From contig JAJFIV010000012.1 in NCBI GenBank assembly GCA_021774625.1, forward strand, positions 57,103 to 121,102: a stretch of DNA of 64,000 bases, read 5' to 3'. Shown piece by piece: positions 57,655 through 64,000 of the stretch. Position numbers and translations under genes: made by a program. The notes below the pieces were generated by a model. That model was not told the DNA's origin, did not search any database, and worked only from the letters and a program-made list of their open reading frames with translations. How positions within the stretch are numbered: position 1 is the first letter of the stretch; each line of letters begins with the position of its first letter. The DNA is from Alphaproteobacteria bacterium (GTDB lineage: Bacteria; Pseudomonadota; Alphaproteobacteria; Sphingomonadales; JAKSBY01).

Positions 57655-59025
57655 ATGACTGCACGTGTTCTCGTCGTTGATGATATCCTCCCGAACGTTA
57701 AGCTTCTGGAAGCGAAGCTGACCAGCGAATATTTTGACGTATTGACGGCAACTTCCGGCCCCGATGCGCTCGATATCGTCCAGCGGGAACAGCCGGATAT
57801 TGTTCTTCTTGACGTTATGATGCCGGGTATGAACGGATTTGAGGTTTGCAAGCGGATCAAAAGCGAACCGACCACGGTGCATATTCCGGTCGTGATGGTA
57901 ACGGCGCTGGATCAGGCGTCCGACCGTGTCGCAGGGCTTGAAGCAGGAGCCGATGATTTTCTCACAAAGCCGGTTCAGGATCTGGCGCTTTTCGCCCGGG
58001 TGCGCTCGCTGGTCCGCCTTAAGGTTATGATGGATGAGCTTCGGAACCGGGAAACCACCGGCCTCAGCATGGGGGGAACCGGCGCGCAGGAAATTGACAC
58101 TAAAATCAGCCCGGCCGATACCCAAATCCTGCTCATTGAGGAGCAGCAGAATGTTGCCGACCGGTTAATCAGGCATTTGTCGGAACTGGCGACACTGACC
58201 CACCTGAAAGGCGGCGATAAAATCGCCGAAAGGGCCCGGGAAAAAAACTATGATCTGGTTATTGCGAGCCTGACCATGACAGACACAGACGGCCTTCGCA
58301 TATGTTCGCAGTTTCGTACTTTCGATGAAACCCGGCAAATACCTGTGCTGGTTCTGGTCGATGAAGGCGATACCAAGCAACTGGTAAGGGCTCTTGAAAT
58401 GGGGGTTAATGACTATCTGATCCGACCGGTCGACCGTCTGGAACTGCTGGCCCGTGTCAAAACCCAGTTGAAACGAAAACGTTTTGCGGACCGTCTTCGT
58501 GAAAATTTCCATCTCAGCATGCGGCTGGCCACGACCGATGCGGTCACCGGGCTTTATAACAGGCATTATATGACCAGCCATCTGGATACGTTGCTGAGAA
58601 GCGCCCGCGAAAACAACAAACCGCTCTCCATCGCCATGCTGGATATTGATCATTTTAAGATCATCAATGACACCCATGGTCATGCAGCGGGGGATGAGGT
58701 GCTGCATGAATTTTCCCAGCGCATTGCCCGCAATGTGCGGGGCGTTGATCTGGCTGCGCGGTATGGCGGGGAGGAATTTGTCGTCATCATGCCGGAGACA
58801 GAACTGGAAACGTCCTTGACCATAGCCGAGCGGTTGCGGGCCACCGTCGCCGACCAAATCTTTGCAGTCGAGACCGCGGATAAACCGCTGAATGTGACGG
58901 TCAGCATCGGTCTCGCGACCCTGTGCGACGGGATCCGGACCAGCGCCGAACTTCTGGAAAAAGCCGACGAGGCACTTTATAAGGCAAAGCATGAAGGCCG
59001 CAACCGGATGGTTGTTGCTGCCTAG
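57655..59025 (+). CDS. pleD: Response regulator PleD (diguanylate cyclase)
   Basis: 456 aa: an intact receiver (VVDDILPNVKLLEAKL, phospho-Asp in IVLLDVMMPGMNGFEV), a second degenerate receiver-like domain (residues ~155-275) and a GGDEF domain with RYGGEEFVVIMP and DTHGHAAGDEVLHEF. The GG(E)EF variant keeps catalysis possible. Phosphorylated PleD makes c-di-GMP at the pole during cell development. Confidence 0.96.
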   Translation: MTARVLVVDDILPNVKLLEAKLTSEYFDVLTATSGPDALDIVQREQPDIVLLDVMMPGMNGFEVCKRIKSEPTTVHIPVVMVTALDQASDRVAGLEAGADDFLTKPVQDLALFARVRSLVRLKVMMDELRNRETTGLSMGGTGAQEIDTKISPADTQILLIEEQQNVADRLIRHLSELATLTHLKGGDKIAERAREKNYDLVIASLTMTDTDGLRICSQFRTFDETRQIPVLVLVDEGDTKQLVRALEMGVNDYLIRPVDRLELLARVKTQLKRKRFADRLRENFHLSMRLATTDAVTGLYNRHYMTSHLDTLLRSARENNKPLSIAMLDIDHFKIINDTHGHAAGDEVLHEFSQRIARNVRGVDLAARYGGEEFVVIMPETELETSLTIAERLRATVADQIFAVETADKPLNVTVSIGLATLCDGIRTSAELLEKADEALYKAKHEGRNRMVVAA

Positions 59026-59204
59026 AGTCTTTTCTGATTAGGTTGACGTATTCCGCGCCCGTCACTGGTTTCCGGCGCAACCGCCCGACAGGATACCATA
59101 AGCGGGTGGCCGGGCGAGTTTCAAAAAAGACGCTCAGGATGAACGGGTTTGCCTGTCTCAAAGGCTCAGCCGTTCGTACCGGGCAGGGCCGAGAATCCGC
59201 ATCG

Positions 59205-59572
59205 CAGGACAGGAAAAGCGGAGGACTTCTGTTGCCCGGTGTCCTCCAGACCGCGGAAATGCTTCTGTTGCCCGGCGCATTCCAAGCCGCGCTACTTATC
59301 TGTTAACCAGATTCAATGAAGAATCACGGTTACGCTGCAAGAGCGAATGCCTCATTATCGTTGGCATTTGTGAGTTTGACCCATTACGGCGGTATCATGC
59401 CGGGCGAAAGAATACGTCTTTGAACATCCGTCGATCCTGGTTCGCCCCCATCAGAGACCGCCCAAACCTTGCATGCCGGGCGGTCTGTGGTGGAGGCGCC
59501 GGGTACTGCCCCCGGGTCCGAAATGTCTATTACACGCGTCGTTTATCGCCATAGCCGGCGAACCGGCACCCC
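59205..59572 (-). ncRNA. ssrA: Circularly permuted (two-piece) tmRNA
   Basis: Identified on the minus strand by several signs. The acceptor piece ends GCGCCTCCACCA (59488-59498), with T-arm CCGGGGGCAGTACCCGG just before. The coding piece starts GGGGGCG (59449-59443), pairing with CGCCUCC to make the tRNA-like acceptor stem; GATCGACGG follows. The tag reads ANDNEAFALAA then TAA (59365-59330). Two hairpins repeating CCGGGCAACAGAA follow near 59220-59275. The spacer between pieces (59450-59487) holds hairpin AGACCGCCC/GGGCGGTCT. Outer ends are approximate. Confidence 0.92.
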
Positions 59573-59573
59573 T

Positions 59574-59602
59574 AATATAAGTGATTTGGGTTAAGATTTG
59601 AA
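59574..59602 (-). promoter_or_regulatory. Probable ssrA promoter
   Basis: On the minus strand TTCAAA and TATATT are 17 bp apart, ending a few bases before GGGGTGCCGG, the apparent start of the acceptor piece. Confidence 0.6.
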
Positions 59603-59648
59603 GAGAAACCTGTAAAATAAGAGGGATTCGAGCAAAAACGGGGACGTC

Positions 59649-60113
59649 ATGCCATCTTCAGCCACTTTCAGCATTCACCAGCTTACATCCAACAACGCGG
59701 AACTCATGGAGCGGATAAACACCATGTTCGGCGCGGCCTTTGAGGAGCCGGAACATTATTGCGACAAGCGTCCCTCTGCCGCCTATCTCGAAAAGCTGCT
59801 GGGTCAGGATCATTTTATCGCGCTTGCTGCCATGAATGAGGGCGAGGTGGTCGGCGGCCTTGTGGCCTATGTCCTGCAGAAATTCGAACAGGAACGCAGC
59901 GAAATCTATATCTACGATATCGCCGTCGATAAGCGTCACCGCCGCAAGGGCATTGCCACCGCCCTGATTAGCAAAGTCCGGACTATCGGCGCGGAGCGTG
60001 ACACCCATGTCATCTACATCCAGGCCGACAAGGGCGACGAAGCCCCCACCGCGCTCTATTCAAAGCTTGGCACGCGCGAAGAGGTGCTGCATTTTGATAT
60101 CGAGGTGGAGTGA
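59649..60113 (+). CDS. AAC(3)-I-like GNAT acetyltransferase
   Basis: 154-aa GNAT with features of aminoglycoside 3-N-acetyltransferase class I: YLEKLLGQDHFIALAAMNEG, EVVGGLVAYVLQKFEQERSE, IYIYDIAVDKRHRRKGIATALI (acetyl-CoA loop RRKGIA) and ALYSKLGTREEVLHFDI. A resistance role is not shown by homology; chromosomal relatives exist in environmental bacteria with unknown substrates. Confidence 0.88.
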   Translation: MPSSATFSIHQLTSNNAELMERINTMFGAAFEEPEHYCDKRPSAAYLEKLLGQDHFIALAAMNEGEVVGGLVAYVLQKFEQERSEIYIYDIAVDKRHRRKGIATALISKVRTIGAERDTHVIYIQADKGDEAPTALYSKLGTREEVLHFDIEVE

Positions 60114-60163
60114 GGGGCCATTGCCGGGAATCCTTTTTATGGGTATGTGACCTAAACTAAAAT

Positions 60164-61516
60164 TCACTCGGTATCTGAAATTTCCTCGAAATAACCATCG
60201 ATGTCTGAAGGCGACATGAATACGCCATCCAATACAATGCCATGCACGTCCCGTGCACCGGCAATGTCCAGCAAGGGATTTGCGTCAAGCATGACGAAGT
60301 TTGCCGAGAAGCCTTCGGCAATGGCGCCATGGTCTTTGTCGATGCCGAGGAATTCAACCGGGTTGATGGTGGCTGCCTGCAGGGCCTGCAAAGGTGTGAC
60401 GCCTGCCTCTGTCCAGATTTCCATTTCGTCCCAAACACTATAGCCGGGATAGACATGAAGATAACCGGTATCTGTTCCGGTCATCAGCCGCACACCCTGT
60501 TCCTGAAGAAAACGGATCATCTTTTTTACGGTATTGAATGTTCCCCGGTAAAGTTCTGCCCGTTGCTCCGGCGGCGGCAGGAACTGTTCATTGACCCTTG
60601 CCTGCAGGTCCCAGCTTTCCAGCACGCCTTCGGTCACGAGGGAATTGTGCTCTTCCAGCAATTCCTTTTCCGCCCACATTCGGTAGCTGGCCTGATAGAC
60701 GGTGGCGGTTGGCGTGAGCCATGTTCCGTTTTTTTTGAAAGCTGTGATGGCGGCAAGTGTTTCATCATTGCCGCAGCCATCATCGTTAAATTCACACCAT
60801 GGCATGATCAGATGTTCCAGCGATGCCTGCCCGGCGTCGGCCGCTTCTACGGGTGTCACATCGGATGGTATGTGGCCGCTAAAGGCGAATCCTGCTGCCG
60901 TGGCCTGTTGTGCTATTGCAAAATAAACATCGCGGTCAAGCTGCCCATGAACCTTGACAAAATCAACTCCGGCGGATTTGAGGTCTGCGATGACCCCTTC
61001 AACCTGATCGACATTTTCCACGGTCACGCGAAACGGCCAGTTATCCGTCGGACCATCAAGCGTCGGGCCAGCCACGAACATCTTCGGGCCGATCAAATCG
61101 GTATTATTCACCCGGTTGCGCAACTCCACGGGCTTATCCATCGCCCACCCCATGTCCCTGACGCCCAGCACCCCATTTTTCAACATAGGGGGAAAAGCGG
61201 CCTGCCATTCCCAGATACCGAAATGCACATGCATATCGTAAAGGCCAGGGATGACATATTTTCCCGTTGCATCCACTGTCTGTGCCGCACCGGGGCGGGT
61301 GATTTCGCCAGCAGGCGCGATCGTGTCAATCCGGTTATCCACGACGATAATTGAATAATTTTCGAGAATATCCCCCGTGCGCATATCAATGATATTTACG
61401 CCTTTAATCAGCAGCGGATTTTTCTCACTGTCCGGTGGATTCGTGGAACCCTGATCGCAGCCAGCCAAAAGAGCCGTCGCAAAAAGTACGATCAGATTGA
61501 TTTTCAGGTTTTTCAT
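60164..61516 (-). CDS. Amidohydrolase family lipoprotein (imidazolonepropionase-like)
   Basis: 450 aa. Lipoprotein signal (MKNLKINLIVLFATALLAGC), then a TIM-barrel amidohydrolase with HxH in GLYDMHVHFG, Lys in VDFVKVHGQLD, His in GFAFSGHIPSD and SLEHLIMPW, and the metal Asp in LMTGTDTGYLH. These match the large group of secreted imidazolonepropionase/prolidase-like enzymes of unknown substrate. ATG at 61516 chosen for the lipobox. Single gene. Confidence 0.9.
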   Translation of the reverse strand: MKNLKINLIVLFATALLAGCDQGSTNPPDSEKNPLLIKGVNIIDMRTGDILENYSIIVVDNRIDTIAPAGEITRPGAAQTVDATGKYVIPGLYDMHVHFGIWEWQAAFPPMLKNGVLGVRDMGWAMDKPVELRNRVNNTDLIGPKMFVAGPTLDGPTDNWPFRVTVENVDQVEGVIADLKSAGVDFVKVHGQLDRDVYFAIAQQATAAGFAFSGHIPSDVTPVEAADAGQASLEHLIMPWCEFNDDGCGNDETLAAITAFKKNGTWLTPTATVYQASYRMWAEKELLEEHNSLVTEGVLESWDLQARVNEQFLPPPEQRAELYRGTFNTVKKMIRFLQEQGVRLMTGTDTGYLHVYPGYSVWDEMEIWTEAGVTPLQALQAATINPVEFLGIDKDHGAIAEGFSANFVMLDANPLLDIAGARDVHGIVLDGVFMSPSDIDGYFEEISDTE

Positions 61517-61672
61517 TTTGAGCCGCCCTGTTGTTTCGCCAGGCTCGTGCAAAGGATCATAAAGCAGGGTTTGTGGTTCGCAAGGAAAACAGGTGATGTA
61601 TTAATGGAAGGGCCTGGCATTCCGGCATTCCAGGTCCATTATCCGACAGCCGCGGGTGTACTATGGCCCGGC

Positions 61673-61707
61673 TTGACATCAGTTTAATCTTATATAATAT
61701 ATATGTT
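61673..61707 (+). promoter_or_regulatory. Promoter for the ArsR-SRPBCC pair
   Basis: TTGACA at 61673 and TAATAT at 61695 with 16 bp between, set in an AT-rich run. The expected start falls at or next to the ATG at 61708, and no Shine-Dalgarno is visible, so a leaderless mRNA is likely. The alternating TATAATATATATG could also be an autoregulatory site. Confidence 0.62.
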
Positions 61708-62079
61708 ATGGAAAAAATTGGTTATATAGATACACCGCCGAATCTTGATGCCGTTTTTGCGGCGCTGGCGGACCCGACGCGGCGGGCGATCCTGACGCGG
61801 CTGGCGGCGGGGCAGGCGTCGGTCAATGAGATCGCGGAACCTTTCGCAATCAGCCAGCCGGCGGTCTCAAGGCATCTGAAGGTGCTGGAGCGGGCCGGGC
61901 TGATCGAACGCGGCATTGACGAACAGCGCCGCCCGGCGACGCTGAAGGCGGAACCGATGGCGCTGGCCGTCGACTGGCTGACGCAATTCAGGGAATTCTG
62001 GGGGAAAAGCTTCGATCAGCTTGATGACCTTCTCCTCACACTGAAACAATCAAACGAACAGGAACCAGACAATGAGTGA
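61708..62079 (+). CDS. ArsR family transcriptional regulator
   Basis: 123-aa winged-helix regulator: FAALADPTRRAILTRLAAG and EIAEPFAISQPAVSRHLKVLERAGLIER form the HTH and wing. It lacks the metal-binding Cys of ArsR/SmtB and resembles the subgroup coupled to SRPBCC proteins. It overlaps the SRPBCC gene by 8 bp. The track's longer start reads through the promoter; ATG 61708 is chosen. Confidence 0.9.
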   Translation: MEKIGYIDTPPNLDAVFAALADPTRRAILTRLAAGQASVNEIAEPFAISQPAVSRHLKVLERAGLIERGIDEQRRPATLKAEPMALAVDWLTQFREFWGKSFDQLDDLLLTLKQSNEQEPDNE

Positions 62080-62581
62080 CTTACCGGAATATATTCTTGA
62101 CCGCGTCTTCGACGCCCCCCGCGACATGGTCTGGCGCGCCTGGACCGACCCCGCGTTGCTCGCGCGCTGGTACGGCCCCAATGTGGAAACCATTATCCAC
62201 AAATTTGACCTGAAACCCGGCGGCGTCTGGCTGAATGAAATGAAATGGGGCGACAAGTCCAATTGCAGCAAAATGACCTTTCAGGAGGTTGTCGCGCCGG
62301 AAAAACTGGTCTGGCATCACACCATGACGGATACCGACTGGAACATCGCCGCCAACCCCATGATGCCCGACTGGCCCCGCATCCTGCTGACCACGGTAAC
62401 GTTCGAGGAGAATGGCGCCACCACCAATGTCCGCCTGACCCAGATCCCCTTTGAGGCCACCGCCGCCGAAATCGCCTGCTTCAAAGAAGCTATGGCCGGC
62501 ATGGATAAAGGCTGGGGCAGCGGCTATGCCATACTGGATGAGATGCTGCGGGAATTGCGGGGAAGTGGGAACGGCAAGTAA
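62072..62581 (+). CDS. SRPBCC (AHSA1/START-like) domain protein
   Basis: 169 aa with the START-like fold signature: LDRVFDAPRDMVWRAWTDPALLARWYGP at the N-terminus and WGSGYAILDEMLRELR at the C-terminus; hydrophobic ligand cavity expected. Translationally coupled to the ArsR regulator, a common pair in which the regulator probably controls the operon. Ligand unknown. Confidence 0.92.
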   Translation: MSDLPEYILDRVFDAPRDMVWRAWTDPALLARWYGPNVETIIHKFDLKPGGVWLNEMKWGDKSNCSKMTFQEVVAPEKLVWHHTMTDTDWNIAANPMMPDWPRILLTTVTFEENGATTNVRLTQIPFEATAAEIACFKEAMAGMDKGWGSGYAILDEMLRELRGSGNGK

Positions 62582-62588
62582 GCCTTGC

Positions 62589-62912
62589 TTACGTCGTCAC
62601 GACGGTCATATGACCGATACCCCGGGACCGGGGCTTAAGGGCAATTTCCACGTCGCGGTTGAGTTTCATCGCAAAGTCGAGCAGCTTTTGCATGGAAAAA
62701 TTGTCCAGTTCGCCCCGCAGTAATCTGGAAACTTCGCTCTGATTGACGCCGAGGAGTTTTCCAGCCGCAACCTGCGTGAGTTTGCGCTGTTTGATAATCT
62801 GGCCGAGTTGGAAAACCAACGCCGCCTTGGCATTCAGCTCTGCCGAATCCTCAAGTCCAAGATCAGCAAACACGTTGGCGCCGTCTGATACTGTTTTCTT
62901 TTGCCGTGCCAT
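62589..62912 (-). CDS. XRE-type antitoxin (HigA-like)
   Basis: 107 aa with an HTH in the C-terminal half: LGQIIKQRKLTQVAAGKLLGVNQSEVSRLLRGELDNFSMQKLL. This is the HTH_37 subtype paired with Gp49-type toxins. It is encoded three bases after its toxin gene, so the order is toxin first, as in higBA. It would neutralise the toxin and probably repress the operon through the palindrome at 63283-63302. Confidence 0.88.
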   Translation of the reverse strand: MARQKKTVSDGANVFADLGLEDSAELNAKAALVFQLGQIIKQRKLTQVAAGKLLGVNQSEVSRLLRGELDNFSMQKLLDFAMKLNRDVEIALKPRSRGIGHMTVVTT

Positions 62913-62915
62913 TGC

Positions 62916-63281
62916 TCAGTCCTTTCTTTTCCGGTGCATTTCTTCCGCCATTTTTAGCCGTTGCCGGATGACATCTATCTCATGTTTGGGCGTTGCGATC
63001 CCGCGCTTTGATTTTTTCTGGAAAGCATGCAGTACATAAACCACACCAGCCAGTCTCACTGTATAAACAGCCCGGAAGGTATCGCCGTCATGATTTGCAA
63101 TCACCTCCAACACACTGCGGCTGGAAAAACCTTTCAGCGGCTTGACATCCTTCGCGGACCCGCCGCGCTGCGCCGCATAGAGCGCGTAACCCATCAACAC
63201 CCGGGCTGGACGCGGAAAACAGCGGATATCCTCACGCACTTTTTCAACCACAAAGGCAACGGGCTTAACGTTCATCACCAT
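62916..63281 (-). CDS. RelE/HigB-type toxin (phage Gp49-like)
   Basis: 121 aa: FPRPARVLMGYALYAAQRGG, VKPLKGFSSRSVLEVIANHDGDTFRAVYTVRLAGVVYVLHAFQKKSKRGIAT, then a basic C-terminal helix. This is the classic PF05973 toxin pattern (YxLHxFxKKxxxTP), likely an mRNA interferase on the ribosome. The ATG at 63281 abuts an operator-like palindrome; an ATG at 63275 is possible. Confidence 0.9.
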   Translation of the reverse strand: MVMNVKPVAFVVEKVREDIRCFPRPARVLMGYALYAAQRGGSAKDVKPLKGFSSRSVLEVIANHDGDTFRAVYTVRLAGVVYVLHAFQKKSKRGIATPKHEIDVIRQRLKMAEEMHRKRKD

Positions 63282-63282
63282 A

Positions 63283-63302
63283 TTATGGGAACATTCCCAT
63301 AA
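63283..63302. promoter_or_regulatory. Operator-like palindrome of the toxin-antitoxin operon
   Basis: TTATGGGAAcaTTCCCATAA: perfect nine-base arms around two bases, immediately before the toxin ATG. A likely autoregulatory HigA site. Confidence 0.75.
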
Positions 63303-63334
63303 AATTGCAAATGAATTCCTGGGGACGGCATTAA

Positions 63335-63708
63335 GGGGACGGTATACTTAACTCTGTATCCCCCGTCTTTTCGGGCCGGTTTTTTGTTTCCTGAGTGTGC
63401 GACTGGTCAGGCTCTCAAGCTTGTCCAGAAAATCCGCCCCGCCAAGCGGGCGACCGGTGCGCTCGCTGGACTGAATGGCATCCCGCGTCTCGTCATCCAG
63501 GCCTCACAGCCCGCTTTGGCGCATGATTTTGCCATCAAATCAAGATAGGTCCGGTAATCTCCGGCAGAGAAAAACACTTCCTGCCGACGATTGCCGCGCT
63601 GGGTCACATGATGGGGATGGTGCGGAACCACAAGGCGTGCCAGACGTGCCATAATGCTATATTACTGAAAAATATGACCAATCACAATAAATAAGTATAC
63701 CGTTGTCT
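63335..63708. mobile_element. Decayed RAYT element with inverted terminal repeats
   Basis: GGGGACGGTATACTTAA at 63335-63351 and TAAGTATACCGTTGTC at 63692-63707 are inverted, flanking an internally deleted RAYT gene. A second related unit (CTGGGGACGGCATTAA) lies just left of the first. Copies occur at 25.8 and 26.4 kb. Confidence 0.72.
63348..63652 (-). pseudogene. Internally deleted REP-associated tyrosine transposase (RAYT)
   Basis: The N-terminus MARLARLVVPHHPHHVTQRG and the following NRRQEVFFSAGDYRTYLDLM match the start of RAYT transposases (IS200-like Y1 fold). After about 50 residues the frame shifts. In another frame the typical C-terminus is read: DAIQSSERTGRPLGGADFLD, then LESLTSRTLRKQKTGPKRRG and a stop inside the left repeat. 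The middle, including the HUH motif and catalytic Tyr, is missing, so the copy cannot be active alone. Confidence 0.85.
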
Positions 63709-63770
63709 AATTGAATTTTCACCCTCGGTGGTAATTTTGTTCTTTTATTGCCACTTTTATGGTTGTCTGC

Positions 63771-63815
63771 GAGGTCAGTGGAACGGCTTTGAGGCCTTAA
63801 CAGGTTCCACGCCTC
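63771..63815. other. Long hairpin downstream of the IS110-type transposase end
   Basis: GAGG-tca-GTGGAAC, then a 19-base middle containing GGCTTTGAGGCC, then GTTCCAC-g-CCTC. The outer and inner arms pair, and the middle has its own small stem. It lies about 110 bp beyond the transposase stop codon on the minus strand, in a gap (63709-63925) with no gene. Confidence 0.6.
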
Positions 63816-63925
63816 ATGATAGCGATCAAAAGAATGGATGCCTCTTTGTCCCCAACGTCATTGATCGCGTAACGGCAGCATACACGAGGTCATCCCCTGC
63901 CGGCAAAAGGGCGATCCTTGGGGGA

Positions 63926-64000
63926 TTACGCTTTTCGCCAATCAAAATCCTGTTCGCTGATCCACAGCTTGTGCATCAGAACGGCCAGCTTCCTTGCAAC
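63926..64000 (-). CDS. IS110-family transposase, C-terminal fragment (continues outside window)
   Basis: The last 75 bases, read on the minus strand, give VARKLAVLMHKLWISEQDFD, then WRKA and TAA. This is the characteristic IS110/IS1111 transposase C-terminus (RKLAV.LH.MW..G..F.W). Too short for the ORF track. The rest lies beyond 64000, so completeness is unknown. Confidence 0.78.
   Translation of the reverse strand, partial: VARKLAVLMHKLWISEQDFDWRKA

Noticed and set aside
59043-59306. 87-aa ORF downstream of pleD
   Set aside because: Overlaps the end of the tmRNA coding piece and has no protein features.

Overview
The window looks like one contiguous chromosomal segment of an alphaproteobacterium. 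It is moderately GC-rich, with a few AT-rich islands. Evidence for the lineage: a ctaC-ctaD-ctaB-ctaG-ctaE cytochrome oxidase cluster with SURF1 and DUF983; an adjacent divK-pleD pair; a bacterial arginyltransferase (bpt); a DinB with an N-terminal zinc ribbon; and a circularly permuted (two-piece) tmRNA gene, which the ORF track cannot show. The order cannot be fixed from sequence alone; a marine lineage of the Emcibacter/Kordiimonas kind is only a guess.

Layout. 1-10344 (minus strand): respiratory cluster ctaC, ctaD, ctaB, a 42-aa membrane protein, ctaG, ctaE, DUF983 and SURF1, then thrC, an M16 peptidase and a pseudokinase-like protein cut by the window edge. 10.6-22.6 kb: tldD, an ArsN2-like acetyltransferase, bpt, an SLC13 carrier, motB, penicillin acylase, a 3-hydroxyisobutyrate-dehydrogenase-type enzyme, a ceramidase-like membrane protein, hemerythrin, rpsD with promoter and terminator, and a GNAT. 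22.7-28.5 kb: Sel1 and VOC proteins, a TPP riboswitch with thiC, an AT-rich orphan ORF between RAYT-type repeats, arylamine N-acetyltransferase and a nitrilase-family protein. 28.5-31.4 kb: a patchy region with unknown secreted proteins and a truncated chemoreceptor. 31.4-36.9 kb: ada with a DNA-repair-type oxygenase, then a CHASE2 / small secreted protein / M48 peptidase set. 37-42 kb: aminotransferase, EamA exporter, second EF-G-like GTPase and dps. 42.1-44.7 kb: a three-gene set encoding a His-rich protein, a formylglycine-generating-enzyme-like lipoprotein and a lipoprotein that joins Cys-Asn-Pro-Cys repeats to a cytochrome P460-like heme domain. 44.9-52.7 kb: DUF4129-DUF4350-MoxR-DUF58-SpoIIM-RDD, then two paralogous membrane proteins. 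52.8-59.6 kb: diguanylate cyclase, beta-propeller protein, dinB, HAD hydrolase, divK, pleD and ssrA. 59.6-64 kb: AAC(3)-I-like acetyltransferase, amidohydrolase, ArsR-SRPBCC pair, HigBA-type toxin-antitoxin, an internally deleted RAYT transposase and the C-terminal tail of an IS110-family transposase.

How the genes work together. The first 10 kb builds an aa3-type oxidase: structural subunits, heme O synthesis, copper insertion and SURF1-assisted assembly. DivK-PleD and the separate GGDEF protein point to cell-cycle and c-di-GMP control. Ada and its neighbouring oxygenase form an alkylation-repair pair. The MoxR-DUF58 set resembles chaperone-like AAA+/vWA envelope systems. The strongest candidate for something undescribed is the Cys-repeat/P460 lipoprotein with its FGE-like and His-rich partners at 42.1-44.7 kb. 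Many start codons were moved from the ORF-track start to a downstream codon using Shine-Dalgarno spacing, signal peptides or family length; each entry says so.
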